Source: JBMOOG01 sp049324535
GTDB taxonomy: Bacteria > Pseudomonadota > Alphaproteobacteria > Rhodobacterales > Rhodobacteraceae
DNA: 64,000 nt
Assembly (NCBI GenBank): GCA_049324535.1
Contig: JBMOOG010000009.1
Coordinates: 1 to 64,000 of the forward strand
Direction: 5' to 3'
A program made the position numbers and the translations under genes. Shown in pieces: positions 1 through 7,429 of this stretch. Every line of letters begins with the position of its first letter. Within the stretch, counting starts at the first letter, position 1. The notes under the pieces were generated by a model, which worked only from the letters and a program-made list of their open reading frames with translations, had not been told where the DNA came from and made no database searches.

Positions 1-1
1 T

Positions 2-1228
2 GCCAAGGCCGCCGAGGACGCCGCTGCGGCAAAGGCCGCGGCAAAGGCGGCGAAGGCCGCCGCCAAGGCCGCAGCGCAGGCCGGGGCGCCCGCCGTGCGG
101 CAGGTTCCGGCCACCGAGAAAGCCGAGACCGCGCCCGTGGTGCCGGTCCTGCCCGTCCAGCCCGATGCGGCGACCGGCGCGGCGCCCGTGGCCGAGGCGA
201 CCGCCGCGCCCGCGTCCGACGCGGCCGGCGGCACGGTCGTCGAGGAGGTCGTCACCAAGGAAAGCGCGCGCAGCTCGGCCGAGGATTTCGCCAACACGGT
301 GACCGGCAAGCCGAAGGACGCACGCAAGAAGAAGGACAAGGGGCTCGACGATACCGAGAAGCTTCTGCTTCTGGGGCTCGGGGCGGTGGCCGTCGGCTCG
401 ATGCTGTCGAACAACCGCAAGGTCGAGCTGAATTCCGGCGACCGGGTCGTCGTCACCCGCCCCGACGGGACCCAGCAGGTGATCAAGAACGACGACGCCC
501 TGCTGCGCCAGCCGGGCGCGACGCTGCGCACCGAGACCTTCGACGACGGATCAACCCGCACCACGGTCCTGCGCGAGGACGGCTCGCGCGTCATCACCGT
601 CCGCGATGCCGAGTATCGCGTGCTGCGGCGCGTCCATGTGGACCCGCGCGGTCGCGAGACGGTCCTGATCGACGACACGGTGACCTACCAGCCGGTCGAC
701 GTGACCCGGCTGCCGCCGCCGGCCCCGCCGGCGCGGATTGACGGCCTGTCCGACGAGGCGGCGCTTCGGGCGGCGCTGGCGCGCGAGGGCGCCTTCGACC
801 GGCGCTTCAGCCTGTCGCAGGTGCGCGACATCGCGCGGGTGCGCGCGCTGGTGCCCGAGATCGACTTTGCGAGCATCACCTTCGACACCGGTTCGGCCGC
901 GATCGCGCCGGAACAGGCGCGCGCGCTTTCGGGCCTCGGCCGGCTGATCCAGGACTTCGTGGCCGAGAATCCGCGCGAGGTCTTCCTGATCGAGGGCCAC
1001 ACCGACGCCGTCGGCAGTGCGGCCGCGAACCTCGCGCTGTCGGACCGGCGGGCCGAGACGGTGGCGCTGGCGCTGACCGAATATTTCGGCGTGCCGCCGG
1101 AAAACCTGGTCGTGCAGGGCTATGGCGAAGAGTTCCTGCGCGTTCCGACCGATGCGGCCGAGCGTGCGAACCGGCGCGTGGCGGTCCGCCGGATCACCGA
1201 CCTTCTGCGCACGGCCGCGGCCGACTGA
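2..1228 (+). CDS. OmpA-family C-terminal domain protein (5' end missing)
   Basis: The reading frame is open from the first bases of the window, so the true start lies upstream. The visible part begins with an Ala/Lys-rich stretch of AKAA-type repeats, then an Ala/Pro/Val-rich linker. A hydrophobic segment (LLLLGLGAVAVGSML, about 125 residues into the visible part) could be a membrane anchor. The last 120 residues form an OmpA/MotB-type peptidoglycan-binding domain: the ITFDTGSA strand, EGHTDAVGS, LSDRRAETV and the closing ERANRRVAVR all match the family. The expected role is to tie an envelope component to peptidoglycan. The Lys/Ala-rich N-terminal region is low complexity and says little about function. 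The family call is firm, the specific role is not. Confidence 0.85.
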   Translation, partial: AKAAEDAAAAKAAAKAAKAAAKAAAQAGAPAVRQVPATEKAETAPVVPVLPVQPDAATGAAPVAEATAAPASDAAGGTVVEEVVTKESARSSAEDFANTVTGKPKDARKKKDKGLDDTEKLLLLGLGAVAVGSMLSNNRKVELNSGDRVVVTRPDGTQQVIKNDDALLRQPGATLRTETFDDGSTRTTVLREDGSRVITVRDAEYRVLRRVHVDPRGRETVLIDDTVTYQPVDVTRLPPPAPPARIDGLSDEAALRAALAREGAFDRRFSLSQVRDIARVRALVPEIDFASITFDTGSAAIAPEQARALSGLGRLIQDFVAENPREVFLIEGHTDAVGSAAANLALSDRRAETVALALTEYFGVPPENLVVQGYGEEFLRVPTDAAERANRRVAVRRITDLLRTAAAD

Positions 1229-1297
1229 GTTTGCGCAGGTTCCGGGTCGCGCGGGGTTCCCGCGCGGCCCATCCTTTCGGGCAGGAGGTGCCTGCCC

Positions 1298-1765
1298 ATG
1301 TCCCTGATCTTCGAGCCGATCCCCAGCGATGCCGTGCGCGCCCTGCGCGCGGGCGGGCCCGATGCCTACGGGCTGCCACCCGAACAGGCCGTCTCGGACG
1401 GTCAGGGCGCGCCCTGCCGCCATTGCCTTGCCCATGTGCCCGAGGGCCGGGGGATGCTGATCCTCGCCTGGCGGCCGTTCCACGCCCCCCAGCCCTACGC
1501 CGAGACCGGGCCGATCTTTCTTTGCGCCGATGCCTGCGCGCCGTGGTCCGGCAAGGGGGTGCCGCCGATCCTGACCACCAGCCCCGACTACCTGCTGAAG
1601 GGCTACACCGACCGCGACCGCATCCTCTACGGGACCGGCCGGGTCGTGCGGCAGTCCGATCTGGCGGACAGCGCCGAAGCGATCCTCGCGGACCCCCGCG
1701 TCGCCTATGTCGATGTCCGGTCCGCGCGCAACAACTGCTTTCAGTGCCGCATCCGCCGGGGGTGA
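1298..1765 (+). CDS. DUF1203 family protein
   Basis: This 155-residue protein matches my memory of the DUF1203 family, whose function is unknown to me. Visible landmarks are GAPCRHCL (Cys40, Cys43), the run ILAWRPFHAPQPYAETGPIF and a terminal CFQC (Cys147, Cys150). The two CxxC-like pairs suggest metal or redox chemistry, which is inference. The start is supported by AGGAGGTG shortly upstream of the ATG. The gene stands alone: the OmpA-family gene ends 69 bp upstream, and a candidate FNR box lies 49 bp past its stop. Confidence 0.7.
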   Translation: MSLIFEPIPSDAVRALRAGGPDAYGLPPEQAVSDGQGAPCRHCLAHVPEGRGMLILAWRPFHAPQPYAETGPIFLCADACAPWSGKGVPPILTTSPDYLLKGYTDRDRILYGTGRVVRQSDLADSAEAILADPRVAYVDVRSARNNCFQCRIRRG

Positions 1766-1814
1766 CGCAGCAAAGGGGCGACCGGACCGGCCCGCAGGGG
1801 TGCGACAAGATGTG

Positions 1815-1828
1815 TTGACATAAGTCAA
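1815..1828 (+). promoter_or_regulatory. Candidate FNR/CRP-type box (TTGAC-N4-GTCAA)
   Basis: TTGACATAAGTCAA is a perfect inverted repeat with a 4-nt spacer, close to the FNR-family consensus TTGAT-N4-ATCAA. A -10-like TAGACA lies at 1851-1856. A start of transcription near 1863 would place the box centre at about -41.5, the usual class II activator position. No coding sequence follows before 2074. Confidence 0.5.
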
Positions 1829-1862
1829 TGCCGTCGCGGGGAGAATCGCTTAGACAAGGTCG

Positions 1863-1988
1863 CACGGGGACGAACGGTCGGCAGGCGTGCCGGATACCGC
1901 CCCGGACCTGAAGGCCCGGTTCTCTCCCTTGCCGGTTCTTCTTTCTCTCAACGCTGCGGGCCTCCCTCCCGCAGCGTTTACTTTTTTG
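1863..1988 (+). ncRNA. Candidate oxygen-responsive small RNA
   Basis: The stretch between the DUF1203 gene and xdhC carries no credible ORF. It has a complete transcription unit layout: FNR-type box, -10-like element, about 125 nt, and a strong intrinsic terminator that ends before the xdhC start. The terminator loop contains CCTCCCTCCC, which could pair with Shine-Dalgarno sequences. Several alphaproteobacterial small RNAs expose comparable CCUCC loops. The 5' end is inferred from promoter geometry only. Confidence 0.4.
1950..1987 (+). terminator. Rho-independent terminator upstream of xdhC
   Basis: An 11-bp perfect stem (AACGCTGCGGG pairing with CCCGCAGCGTT) has a 7-nt loop and is followed by TACTTTTTT. 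It would end a transcript arriving from the left before the xdhC ribosome binding site. Confidence 0.8.
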
Positions 1989-2073
1989 GTGCCGGCCCCT
2001 GCGCGGCCCACTGGAAGGCGGTCCGGCGTCGGGCCATACTGCCGGCGCGACGCGAGGCAGGGAGAGAGCCGCC

Positions 2074-3051
2074 ATGGCAGGGGATCTCGACGACATTCCG
2101 CGGATCGCGCTCGACTGGCACCGGGCCGGGCGGGGCGCGGTCATCGCCACCGTGACCGAGACCTGGGGTTCGGCCCCGCGCGGTGTCGGCAGCCAGCTGG
2201 CGATCGCCGGCGACGGCGCGATGATGGGCTCGGTCTCGGGCGGATGCGTCGAGGGCGCGGTGATCGAGGAGGCGCGCGCGGCCCTCGCCGAGGGCAAGGC
2301 CCGCCACCTGACCTACGGGGTCAGCGATTCGGATGCCTTCGCGGTCGGGCTGGCCTGCGGCGGTACGATCCGCGTGCTGGTCGAACCGGTGGGCGCGGTG
2401 CTGCCCGAGGCGCTGCTGGCCGAGCTGGTCGAGGCCCGGGCCGGACGCCGCCCGGTGGCCTATCTGTGCGACATCGAGACCGGCGCGCGCCGCCTCGTCG
2501 CTCCGGCCGGGGCCGACCCGGCGCTTGCCGCCCGGTTCCGGTCCGACAAGTCGGGAATGGAGGGCGCCACCTTCGTGGGCATCCACAATCCGCCGCTGCG
2601 GCTGATCGTGGTGGGCGCGGTGCATATCGCGCAGGCGCTCATACCCATGGCGCGCCTCGCCGGCTATGACCCGCTGCTGATCGACCCGCGCGGCGCCTTC
2701 GGGTCGCAGGCGCGCTTTCCCGGCGAGACGATCCTCGACGACTGGCCGGACGAGGCGATGGCGCGAGCCGGGCTCGATGCCCGTACGGCGGTGGTGACGC
2801 TGACCCATGACCCAAAGCTCGACGACCCGGCGATCCGCGCCGCGCTTGGAAGCGACGTCTTTTACCTGGGCTGCCTCGGATCGCCCAGGACGCATGAGAA
2901 ACGGCTCGCGCGGCTGCGCGAGGCCGGCGTGCCCGAGACCGCCATCGCCCGCCTGCACGCGCCGGTCGGCCTCGACATCGGCGCGCGGACGCCGGCCGAG
3001 ATCGCGGTGTCGATCCTGGCGCAGATCACGCTGCGGCTGAGGAAGGGATGA
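2074..3051 (+). CDS. XdhC family protein (molybdoenzyme maturation factor)
   Basis: XdhC-type proteins bind molybdenum cofactor and help sulfurate and insert it into xanthine dehydrogenase-type hydroxylases. This 325-residue protein has the family hallmarks: GSAPRGVGS (residues 32-40), SGGCVEG (55-61), LACGG near residue 94, and a C-terminal Rossmann-like part ending with GCLGSPRTHEKR and DIGARTPAEIA. GGGAGAGAG precedes the ATG. Its stop overlaps the next start by 4 bp, so the two genes are probably translated together. No molybdenum hydroxylase subunit is in the window, so the client enzyme is unknown. Confidence 0.85.
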   Translation: MAGDLDDIPRIALDWHRAGRGAVIATVTETWGSAPRGVGSQLAIAGDGAMMGSVSGGCVEGAVIEEARAALAEGKARHLTYGVSDSDAFAVGLACGGTIRVLVEPVGAVLPEALLAELVEARAGRRPVAYLCDIETGARRLVAPAGADPALAARFRSDKSGMEGATFVGIHNPPLRLIVVGAVHIAQALIPMARLAGYDPLLIDPRGAFGSQARFPGETILDDWPDEAMARAGLDARTAVVTLTHDPKLDDPAIRAALGSDVFYLGCLGSPRTHEKRLARLREAGVPETAIARLHAPVGLDIGARTPAEIAVSILAQITLRLRKG

Positions 3052-4055
3052 TGGACTTCGGCCCGGTGCCGCTGGCCGATGCGCTGGGTGCGATCCTTGC
3101 GCATTCGCTGCGCGCCGGGGGCCGCAAGGTGAGCAAGGGGCGGGTGCTCGATGCCGCCGACCTTGCGGCGCTTGCCGCGGCCGGCGTGGTGGAAGTGACC
3201 GTGGCGCGCCCCTCGGCCCACGACCTTGGCGAGGCGGAGGCCGCAAGGCGGCTGGCCGATGCGCTCGTCGGGCCCGCGATCACCGCCGATCCGCCCGTCA
3301 ACGGCCGGGTGAACCTGCGCGCCACGGCGCCCGGTCTTCTGCGCGTGGACGGCCGGCGGGTGCGGGCCTTCAACCGCCTCGACCCGGCGGTCACGCTTGC
3401 GACGCTTCCCGATCTTGCCCGGGTGCGGCGCGGGCAGATGGTGGCGACGGTGAAGATCATCACCTACGCCGTCGCCGGGGATCTCGTCGAGCGGGCCGCG
3501 CTGGCGGGCGCCGGCGCGCTTGGCCACCGGCCCGTGGTCCTGCGCAGCGCCTGGCTGGTTCTGACCGACGCGGGACAGGCCGCGGGTCTGAACGACAAGG
3601 CCCGACGCGCGACCGAGGCGCGGCTGCGCGCGCTGGGCATGCGGCTGGCGGGGGTGTCGGTCGTCGCGCACCGGCCCGAGGCCCTGGCCGAAGCCCTGGG
3701 CGCGGCCAGCGCCGATCTCCTGCTGGTTCTGACCGGTGCGGCCACGTCGGATCCGCGCGACACCGGGCCCGAGGGGCTGCGCATGGCGGGGGGGCGGCTG
3801 ATCCGGTTCGGGATCCCGGTCGATCCGGGGAACCTGCTGTTTCTCGGGCGACTGGGCCGCCGGCCGGTCATCGGGCTTCCGGGCTGCGCGCGGTCGCCCG
3901 CGCTGAACGGTGCGGACTGGGTGCTGGAGCGGGTCGCCTGCGCGGTGCCGATCCGCCCGGCGGATTTTGCCGCCATGGGCGTCGGCGGGCTGCTCAAGGA
4001 CATCGGGCTGCGGGGCGCCCCCCGCGACCCGGCGCCCGGCGCGCCCGAGGGCTAG
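3048..4055 (+). CDS. Molybdopterin-binding (MoeA/MogA-like) protein
   Basis: This 335-residue protein resembles molybdopterin-binding proteins often found beside xdhC in proteobacteria. The first half looks like the MoeA-type N-terminal region (VPLADALGAILAHSL, KVSKGRVLDAADL). The second half carries the MoCF-like fold, including LLLVLTGAATSDPRDTGPEG and GIPVDPGNLLFLG followed by VIGLPGCARSP. The pairing with xdhC suggests a role in modifying or handing over the cofactor, for example a dinucleotide step. That is inference from the neighbour. The gene ends convergently with rlmJ, and the two stop codons overlap. Confidence 0.7.
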   Translation: MMDFGPVPLADALGAILAHSLRAGGRKVSKGRVLDAADLAALAAAGVVEVTVARPSAHDLGEAEAARRLADALVGPAITADPPVNGRVNLRATAPGLLRVDGRRVRAFNRLDPAVTLATLPDLARVRRGQMVATVKIITYAVAGDLVERAALAGAGALGHRPVVLRSAWLVLTDAGQAAGLNDKARRATEARLRALGMRLAGVSVVAHRPEALAEALGAASADLLLVLTGAATSDPRDTGPEGLRMAGGRLIRFGIPVDPGNLLFLGRLGRRPVIGLPGCARSPALNGADWVLERVACAVPIRPADFAAMGVGGLLKDIGLRGAPRDPAPGAPEG

Positions 4056-4831
4056 AGCCCGGCAAAGCGGGCGCTCAGCCCGGCCAGTTCGTCCTCGAGC
4101 CCGAAGGGGGCGTTCACCAGAAAAAGCCCGCTGCCGATCATCCGGTGCGCGGCACGCGCGGGGGGAAAGGCGACCTCGTGCCGGATCGTCTTGGGCAGGC
4201 GCGCGGCCTCGAGCGCGGCCAGCATGGGGGCGTGCGGATCGCCGGCAAGCCGCGGATACCACAGCATCAGGACGCCCACGTTCCAGCGGCGGTGCACGTC
4301 GGCGACCAGCCGGGCCATCGCGCCGTAGTCGGCCTTCACCTCGTAGCTCGGATCGATCAGCATCAGGCCCCGGCGCGGCGTCGGCGGGGTCAGCGACAGC
4401 GCCATGGCAAGGCCGTCCTGCTGACGCGGATGGGCCGGGAACCGGGCCATGGCGTCGCGCAGCGCCGCGAACTCCTGCGGGTGCAGTTCCGCAAGGTGCA
4501 GCGTATCGCCCGGCCGCAGCAGCAGCGCCGCCACCATCGGCGAGCCGGGATAGGCCGTGGGCCCGTAGCGCGCGCGCACCTCGGCCAGCACCCGGGCATA
4601 GGGATGGTCCGGGGCGAACCAGCCCGCGGCGCGACCCACGCCCTGCGCCGCTTCGCCGGTCTTGACCGCCTCGGGCGCGGCCAGATCGTAGAGACCCCGG
4701 CCGGCGTGGGTTTCCAGATAGCTGAGCGGCTTTTCCTTCTGCACCATGCGCGCGAGGATCGCGGCCAGCACCGCGTGCTTGTGCACGTCGGCCAGGTTTC
4801 CCGCGTGGTAGAGGTGCTGGTAGGACAGCAT
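4052..4831 (-). CDS. rlmJ: 23S rRNA (adenine(2030)-N6)-methyltransferase RlmJ
   Basis: RlmJ methylates A2030 of 23S rRNA using S-adenosylmethionine. The 259-residue product begins with the family signature LSYQHLYHAGNLADVHKHAV and continues with ETHAGRGLYDL, a SAM-site segment. The catalytic NPPY-type motif appears as DPSYE in LMLIDPSYEVK. Length fits the family. GGAG sits about 7 nt before the ATG. It is transcribed away from infC on the same strand, with 63 bp and a GC-rich hairpin between them. Confidence 0.92.
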   Translation of the reverse strand: MLSYQHLYHAGNLADVHKHAVLAAILARMVQKEKPLSYLETHAGRGLYDLAAPEAVKTGEAAQGVGRAAGWFAPDHPYARVLAEVRARYGPTAYPGSPMVAALLLRPGDTLHLAELHPQEFAALRDAMARFPAHPRQQDGLAMALSLTPPTPRRGLMLIDPSYEVKADYGAMARLVADVHRRWNVGVLMLWYPRLAGDPHAPMLAALEAARLPKTIRHEVAFPPARAAHRMIGSGLFLVNAPFGLEDELAGLSARFAGL

Positions 4832-4848
4832 CGCGACTCCAGGAACGC

Positions 4849-4873
4849 GGCCCCTTCCCGGAGGGAAGGGGCC
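4849..4873 (-). terminator. Terminator-like hairpin after infC
   Basis: A perfect 11-bp inverted repeat (GGCCCCTTCCC / GGGAAGGGGCC) with a 3-nt loop lies 22-46 bp past the infC stop and before the rlmJ start. It lacks a clear U-run, so it may pause or stabilise RNA rather than terminate strictly. Confidence 0.5.
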
Positions 4874-4894
4874 CGGATCGCCGGTGCCGCGCCC

Positions 4895-5434
4895 TTACTT
4901 GGGCGCGATCATCATCACCATCTGCTTGCCCTCGAGCCTCGGCATCGACTCGATCTTGCCCGCCGCGTCCACGTCGGCGGCCACGCGGTTCAGAAGTTCC
5001 AGCCCGAGCTCCTGGTGGGCCATCTCGCGGCCGCGGAAGCGCAGGGTGACCTTCACCTTGTCGCCCTCTTCGAGGAACTTCATCACGGCCCGCATCTTCA
5101 CGTCGTAATCGTGCTTGTCGGTGCCGGGGCGGAACTTGATTTCCTTGATCTCGATGATGTGCTGCTTCTTGCGGGCCTCGGCCTCGCGCTTCTGCAGCTC
5201 GTATTTGAACTTGCCGAAGTCCATGATCTTGCAGACCGGCGGTTCGGCGTTCGGCGAGATCTCCACCAGGTCGAGCCCGGCCTCTTCGGCCATTGCCATT
5301 GCACGGGCGGGTGTGACCACGCCGACGTTCTCGCCATCGGCACCGATCAGCCGGATTTCGGGTGCCCGGATCCGTTCGTTGACGCGGGGGCCTGTGTCGC
5401 GTTGCGGCGGGGCGTTGTGGGGTCTGCGGGCTAT
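4895..5434 (-). CDS. infC: Translation initiation factor IF-3
   Basis: IF-3 binds the 30S subunit, keeps subunits apart and checks start codon-anticodon pairing. The product from the proposed start is 179 residues, as expected. It shows the N-terminal domain (GPRVNERIRAPEIRLIG, PPVCKIMDFGKFKYE), the linker helix and the C-terminal domain (KFRPGTDKHDYDVK, LRFRGREMAHQELG). No ATG, GTG or TTG lies in frame near the conserved N-terminus. The best start is ATA at 5432-5434, giving M-ARRPHNAPPQ, with AAGGA 8 nt upstream. Rare start codons in infC are known from E. coli (AUU), where they allow autoregulation by IF-3. A promoter lies about 40-70 bp upstream. Confidence 0.93.
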   Translation of the reverse strand: MARRPHNAPPQRDTGPRVNERIRAPEIRLIGADGENVGVVTPARAMAMAEEAGLDLVEISPNAEPPVCKIMDFGKFKYELQKREAEARKKQHIIEIKEIKFRPGTDKHDYDVKMRAVMKFLEEGDKVKVTLRFRGREMAHQELGLELLNRVAADVDAAGKIESMPRLEGKQMVMMIAPK

Positions 5435-5473
5435 GGCACGGGTCCTTGTGTGGTTTCGGTCGAAAGCCCGGGC

Positions 5474-5502
5474 AAAATAATGCGCAGCCTCGGTCGATTC
5501 AA
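5474..5502 (-). promoter_or_regulatory. Probable sigma70-type promoter of infC
   Basis: On the minus strand TTGAAT (5497-5502) and TATTTT (5474-5479) are separated by 17 bp. The predicted start of transcription near 5467 would leave an untranslated leader of about 33 nt that includes the AAGGA ribosome site. Confidence 0.5.
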
Positions 5503-5617
5503 CCCGAAAGCGGAACGTGGGTCCCCGCGGGACGGGTCCGTCCGTCGCTTTCCAATGGCGCAACAATCTGCGATACCTTTGCCACGCGTGAACCAACCCT
5601 TTGCGGGAGGATGAGTG

Positions 5618-6079
5618 ATGAACCGAAACGTCGTGATTGCGATCATCGTGCTGGTGATCCTTGGCGGTGGCTACTGGTGGTACACCGGAAACAAGGCGGC
5701 GGTTGACACCGCGGCGAAGGATGCGGCCACCACGGCGAGCCAGACCGCCACCACCGCCGCGCAGACCGCGACCGAGGCCGCCAAGACTGCGACCGAAGCG
5801 GCCGGCGCCGCCGCCGCCACCGCCACCCAGGCGGCCTCCGACGCCGTGAACACGGCGACCCAGGCCGCCAGCGACGCGGCGGCCGCGGCAAGCGATGCGG
5901 CGTCCCAGGTCTGGGACGCGACCAAGCTGACGGCCGAGGACATCGTGAAGCGCATCGACGATTCGACCCTGCCGGACGACGTCAAGGCGCAGATGAAGAC
6001 CGCCTACGAGGCGGCGAAGGCCTCGCCCGAGGCACTTCAGAAGTTCCTCGATGAACTCAAGGCGAAGATGGGCCTCTAA
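5618..6079 (+). CDS. Membrane-anchored Ala/Thr-rich repeat protein
   Basis: I do not recognise a named family. The 153-residue product has a short N-terminus, one membrane segment (VVIAIIVLVILGGGYWWY, residues 5-22), then about 75 residues of Ala/Thr/Ser-rich repeats (ATTASQT, ATEAAKT, ASDAVNT) spaced like an 11-residue amphipathic helix pattern. A short acidic/hydrophobic C-terminal domain follows (LTAEDIVKRIDDSTL, ALQKFLDELKAKMGL). A periplasmic helix anchored in the inner membrane is the simplest reading. GGGAGG lies 7 nt before the chosen ATG; the GTG just upstream would touch that site too closely. A strong terminator follows. Confidence 0.6.
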   Translation: MNRNVVIAIIVLVILGGGYWWYTGNKAAVDTAAKDAATTASQTATTAAQTATEAAKTATEAAGAAAATATQAASDAVNTATQAASDAAAAASDAASQVWDATKLTAEDIVKRIDDSTLPDDVKAQMKTAYEAAKASPEALQKFLDELKAKMGL

Positions 6080-6104
6080 GCCCTTCGTCAGAAATGAGAA
6101 ATCG

Positions 6105-6136
6105 AAAACGCCGCGTCCCATGGGCGCGGCGTTTTT
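6105..6136. terminator. Bidirectional rho-independent terminator
   Basis: AAAACGCCGCG and CGCGGCGTTTTT pair around a TCCCATGGG loop. A-tract and T-tract on opposite sides allow use from both strands, so it can end the Ala/Thr-rich gene (plus) and fpr (minus). Confidence 0.85.
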
Positions 6137-6169
6137 GGCCCAGGCGGGCCGGGTGCAGGCGCGGACGCG

Positions 6170-6988
6170 TCAGATCCCGTCGCCGACGAAGGCCTTTTCC
6201 ACCACGTATTCGCGCGGCTCGGAATTCGCGCCCTCGCGCAGGCCGAAGTCTTCCAGCACCGCCTTGACGTCCACGTTGAAGGCCAGCGATCCGCACACCA
6301 TCGCCCGGTCGGTCTCGGGCGTCATCGGGGCGATGCCGAGGTCGGTGAAGACCTTGCCCGAGGACAGGTTGTCGGTGATGCGGCCCATGCGCGCGCTCTC
6401 TTCGCGCGTGGTCGTCGGGTAGTAGAGAAGCTTGTCCGCGAATTCGCCGATGAGCGGGTCGTCGCGCAGCGCGTCCACCAGTTGCCGGCCATAGGCCAGT
6501 TCGTCCGCGGTCCGGCAGGTGTGCATCATCACCACCTGCTCGTATTTCTCGTAGGTCTCGGGGTCGCGCATCAGCGAGGCGAAGGGCGCGATGCCGGTGC
6601 CGGTCGCCAGGAACCACAGCCGCCGGCCCGGCAGCAGCGCGTCCAGCACCAGTGTCCCCACGGGCTTCGGGCGCAGGATGATCTGGTCGCCCGGCTGGAT
6701 GTGCTGGAGCCGCGAGGTCAGCGGCCCGTCCGGCACCTTGATCGAGTAGAACTCCAGTTCCTCGTCCCAGGAGGGCGAGGCGATCGAGTAGGCGCGCAGG
6801 AGCGGCTTGCCCGCGTCGTCCAGCAGCCCGATCATGACGAATTCGCCGGACCGGAAGCGCAGCGTCCGCGGCCGCGTCACCCGGAAGGAGAACAGCCGGT
6901 CGGTCCAGTGGTGGACCGAGGTCACGGTCTGGGCGTCGGGAAGGGTGCGGATCGGCGGAACGATGGCTTCGGTCACGGTCAACGGCAT
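6170..6988 (-). CDS. fpr: Ferredoxin/flavodoxin-NADP+ reductase
   Basis: This 272-residue flavoprotein moves electrons between NADPH and ferredoxin or flavodoxin. Visible motifs are the FAD-binding RAYSIASP (65-72), the NADP-binding GTGIAPFAS (130-138), the late MVCGS, and a C-terminal extension ending AFVGDGI, as I recall for the Rhodobacter-type subclass. It lies 63 bp downstream of DUF934 in the sulfur operon, so supplying electrons to the siroheme reductase is a likely job. It may also have a separate promoter, and a hairpin lies directly in front of the start. Confidence 0.9.
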   Translation of the reverse strand: MPLTVTEAIVPPIRTLPDAQTVTSVHHWTDRLFSFRVTRPRTLRFRSGEFVMIGLLDDAGKPLLRAYSIASPSWDEELEFYSIKVPDGPLTSRLQHIQPGDQIILRPKPVGTLVLDALLPGRRLWFLATGTGIAPFASLMRDPETYEKYEQVVMMHTCRTADELAYGRQLVDALRDDPLIGEFADKLLYYPTTTREESARMGRITDNLSSGKVFTDLGIAPMTPETDRAMVCGSLAFNVDVKAVLEDFGLREGANSEPREYVVEKAFVGDGI

Positions 6989-6994
6989 CTTTCT

Positions 6995-7017
6995 GGCGCG
7001 TCCTTCGGTGACGCGCC
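6995..7017 (-). promoter_or_regulatory. Hairpin in the leader of fpr
   Basis: GGCGCGTC and GACGCGCC form an 8-bp perfect stem with a 7-nt loop, only 6 nt before the fpr ATG on the transcript. It could mask the weak ribosome site (AGAAAG) or protect the downstream RNA from decay. No U-run follows it in the direction of transcription. Confidence 0.4.
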
Positions 7018-7051
7018 CCTCTTTTAAGGGGGTTTCGTACGTGCGTATAGA

Positions 7052-7429
7052 TCAGCCGCGCATCCCGAGCCGCGACCGATAGTCATGGTCGCGCCAGTTG
7101 GCGCGGGCCAGCCACTGGTCGGCGGGCTGGCGCGCGGCCAGATCATCGGGGATCTCGACCTCGTCGAAGCCCGCGCGCCGCGCCATCGCATACTGGTCGG
7201 CGATCACCGGACCCGCGAGGCGCAGCCGCCCCGCGAATCCGCGCAGGCGCAGGCGGCGGGCCAGCGTGAAGGCGCGCCCGTCGCTGAAGGCCGCCACGCG
7301 GATCCGGATCGCCGCCGTCCCCGACAGCGGGTCGGGCAGCGCGTCGGGCGCGGCGTCCGCGGCCCCGATCTCGACGAAATCGGGGCCGTCATCGGGGTGA
7401 AAGCCGTCGTCGCGCACGATGATGGTCAT
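7052..7429 (-). CDS. DUF934 family protein of the sulfate assimilation operon
   Basis: The 125-residue product matches DUF934, a small family of unproven biochemistry found next to cysH and cysI. Typical features are the early MTIIVRDDGF, the RLRLRGFAGRLRLAGPVIADQY core and the closing HDYRSRLGMRG. AAAGGAGA precedes the ATG. The start overlaps the cysH stop by 4 bp (ATGA), so it is probably translated with cysH. A role in sulfite or APS reduction is inferred from context only. Confidence 0.8.
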   Translation of the reverse strand: MTIIVRDDGFHPDDGPDFVEIGAADAAPDALPDPLSGTAAIRIRVAAFSDGRAFTLARRLRLRGFAGRLRLAGPVIADQYAMARRAGFDEVEIPDDLAARQPADQWLARANWRDHDYRSRLGMRG

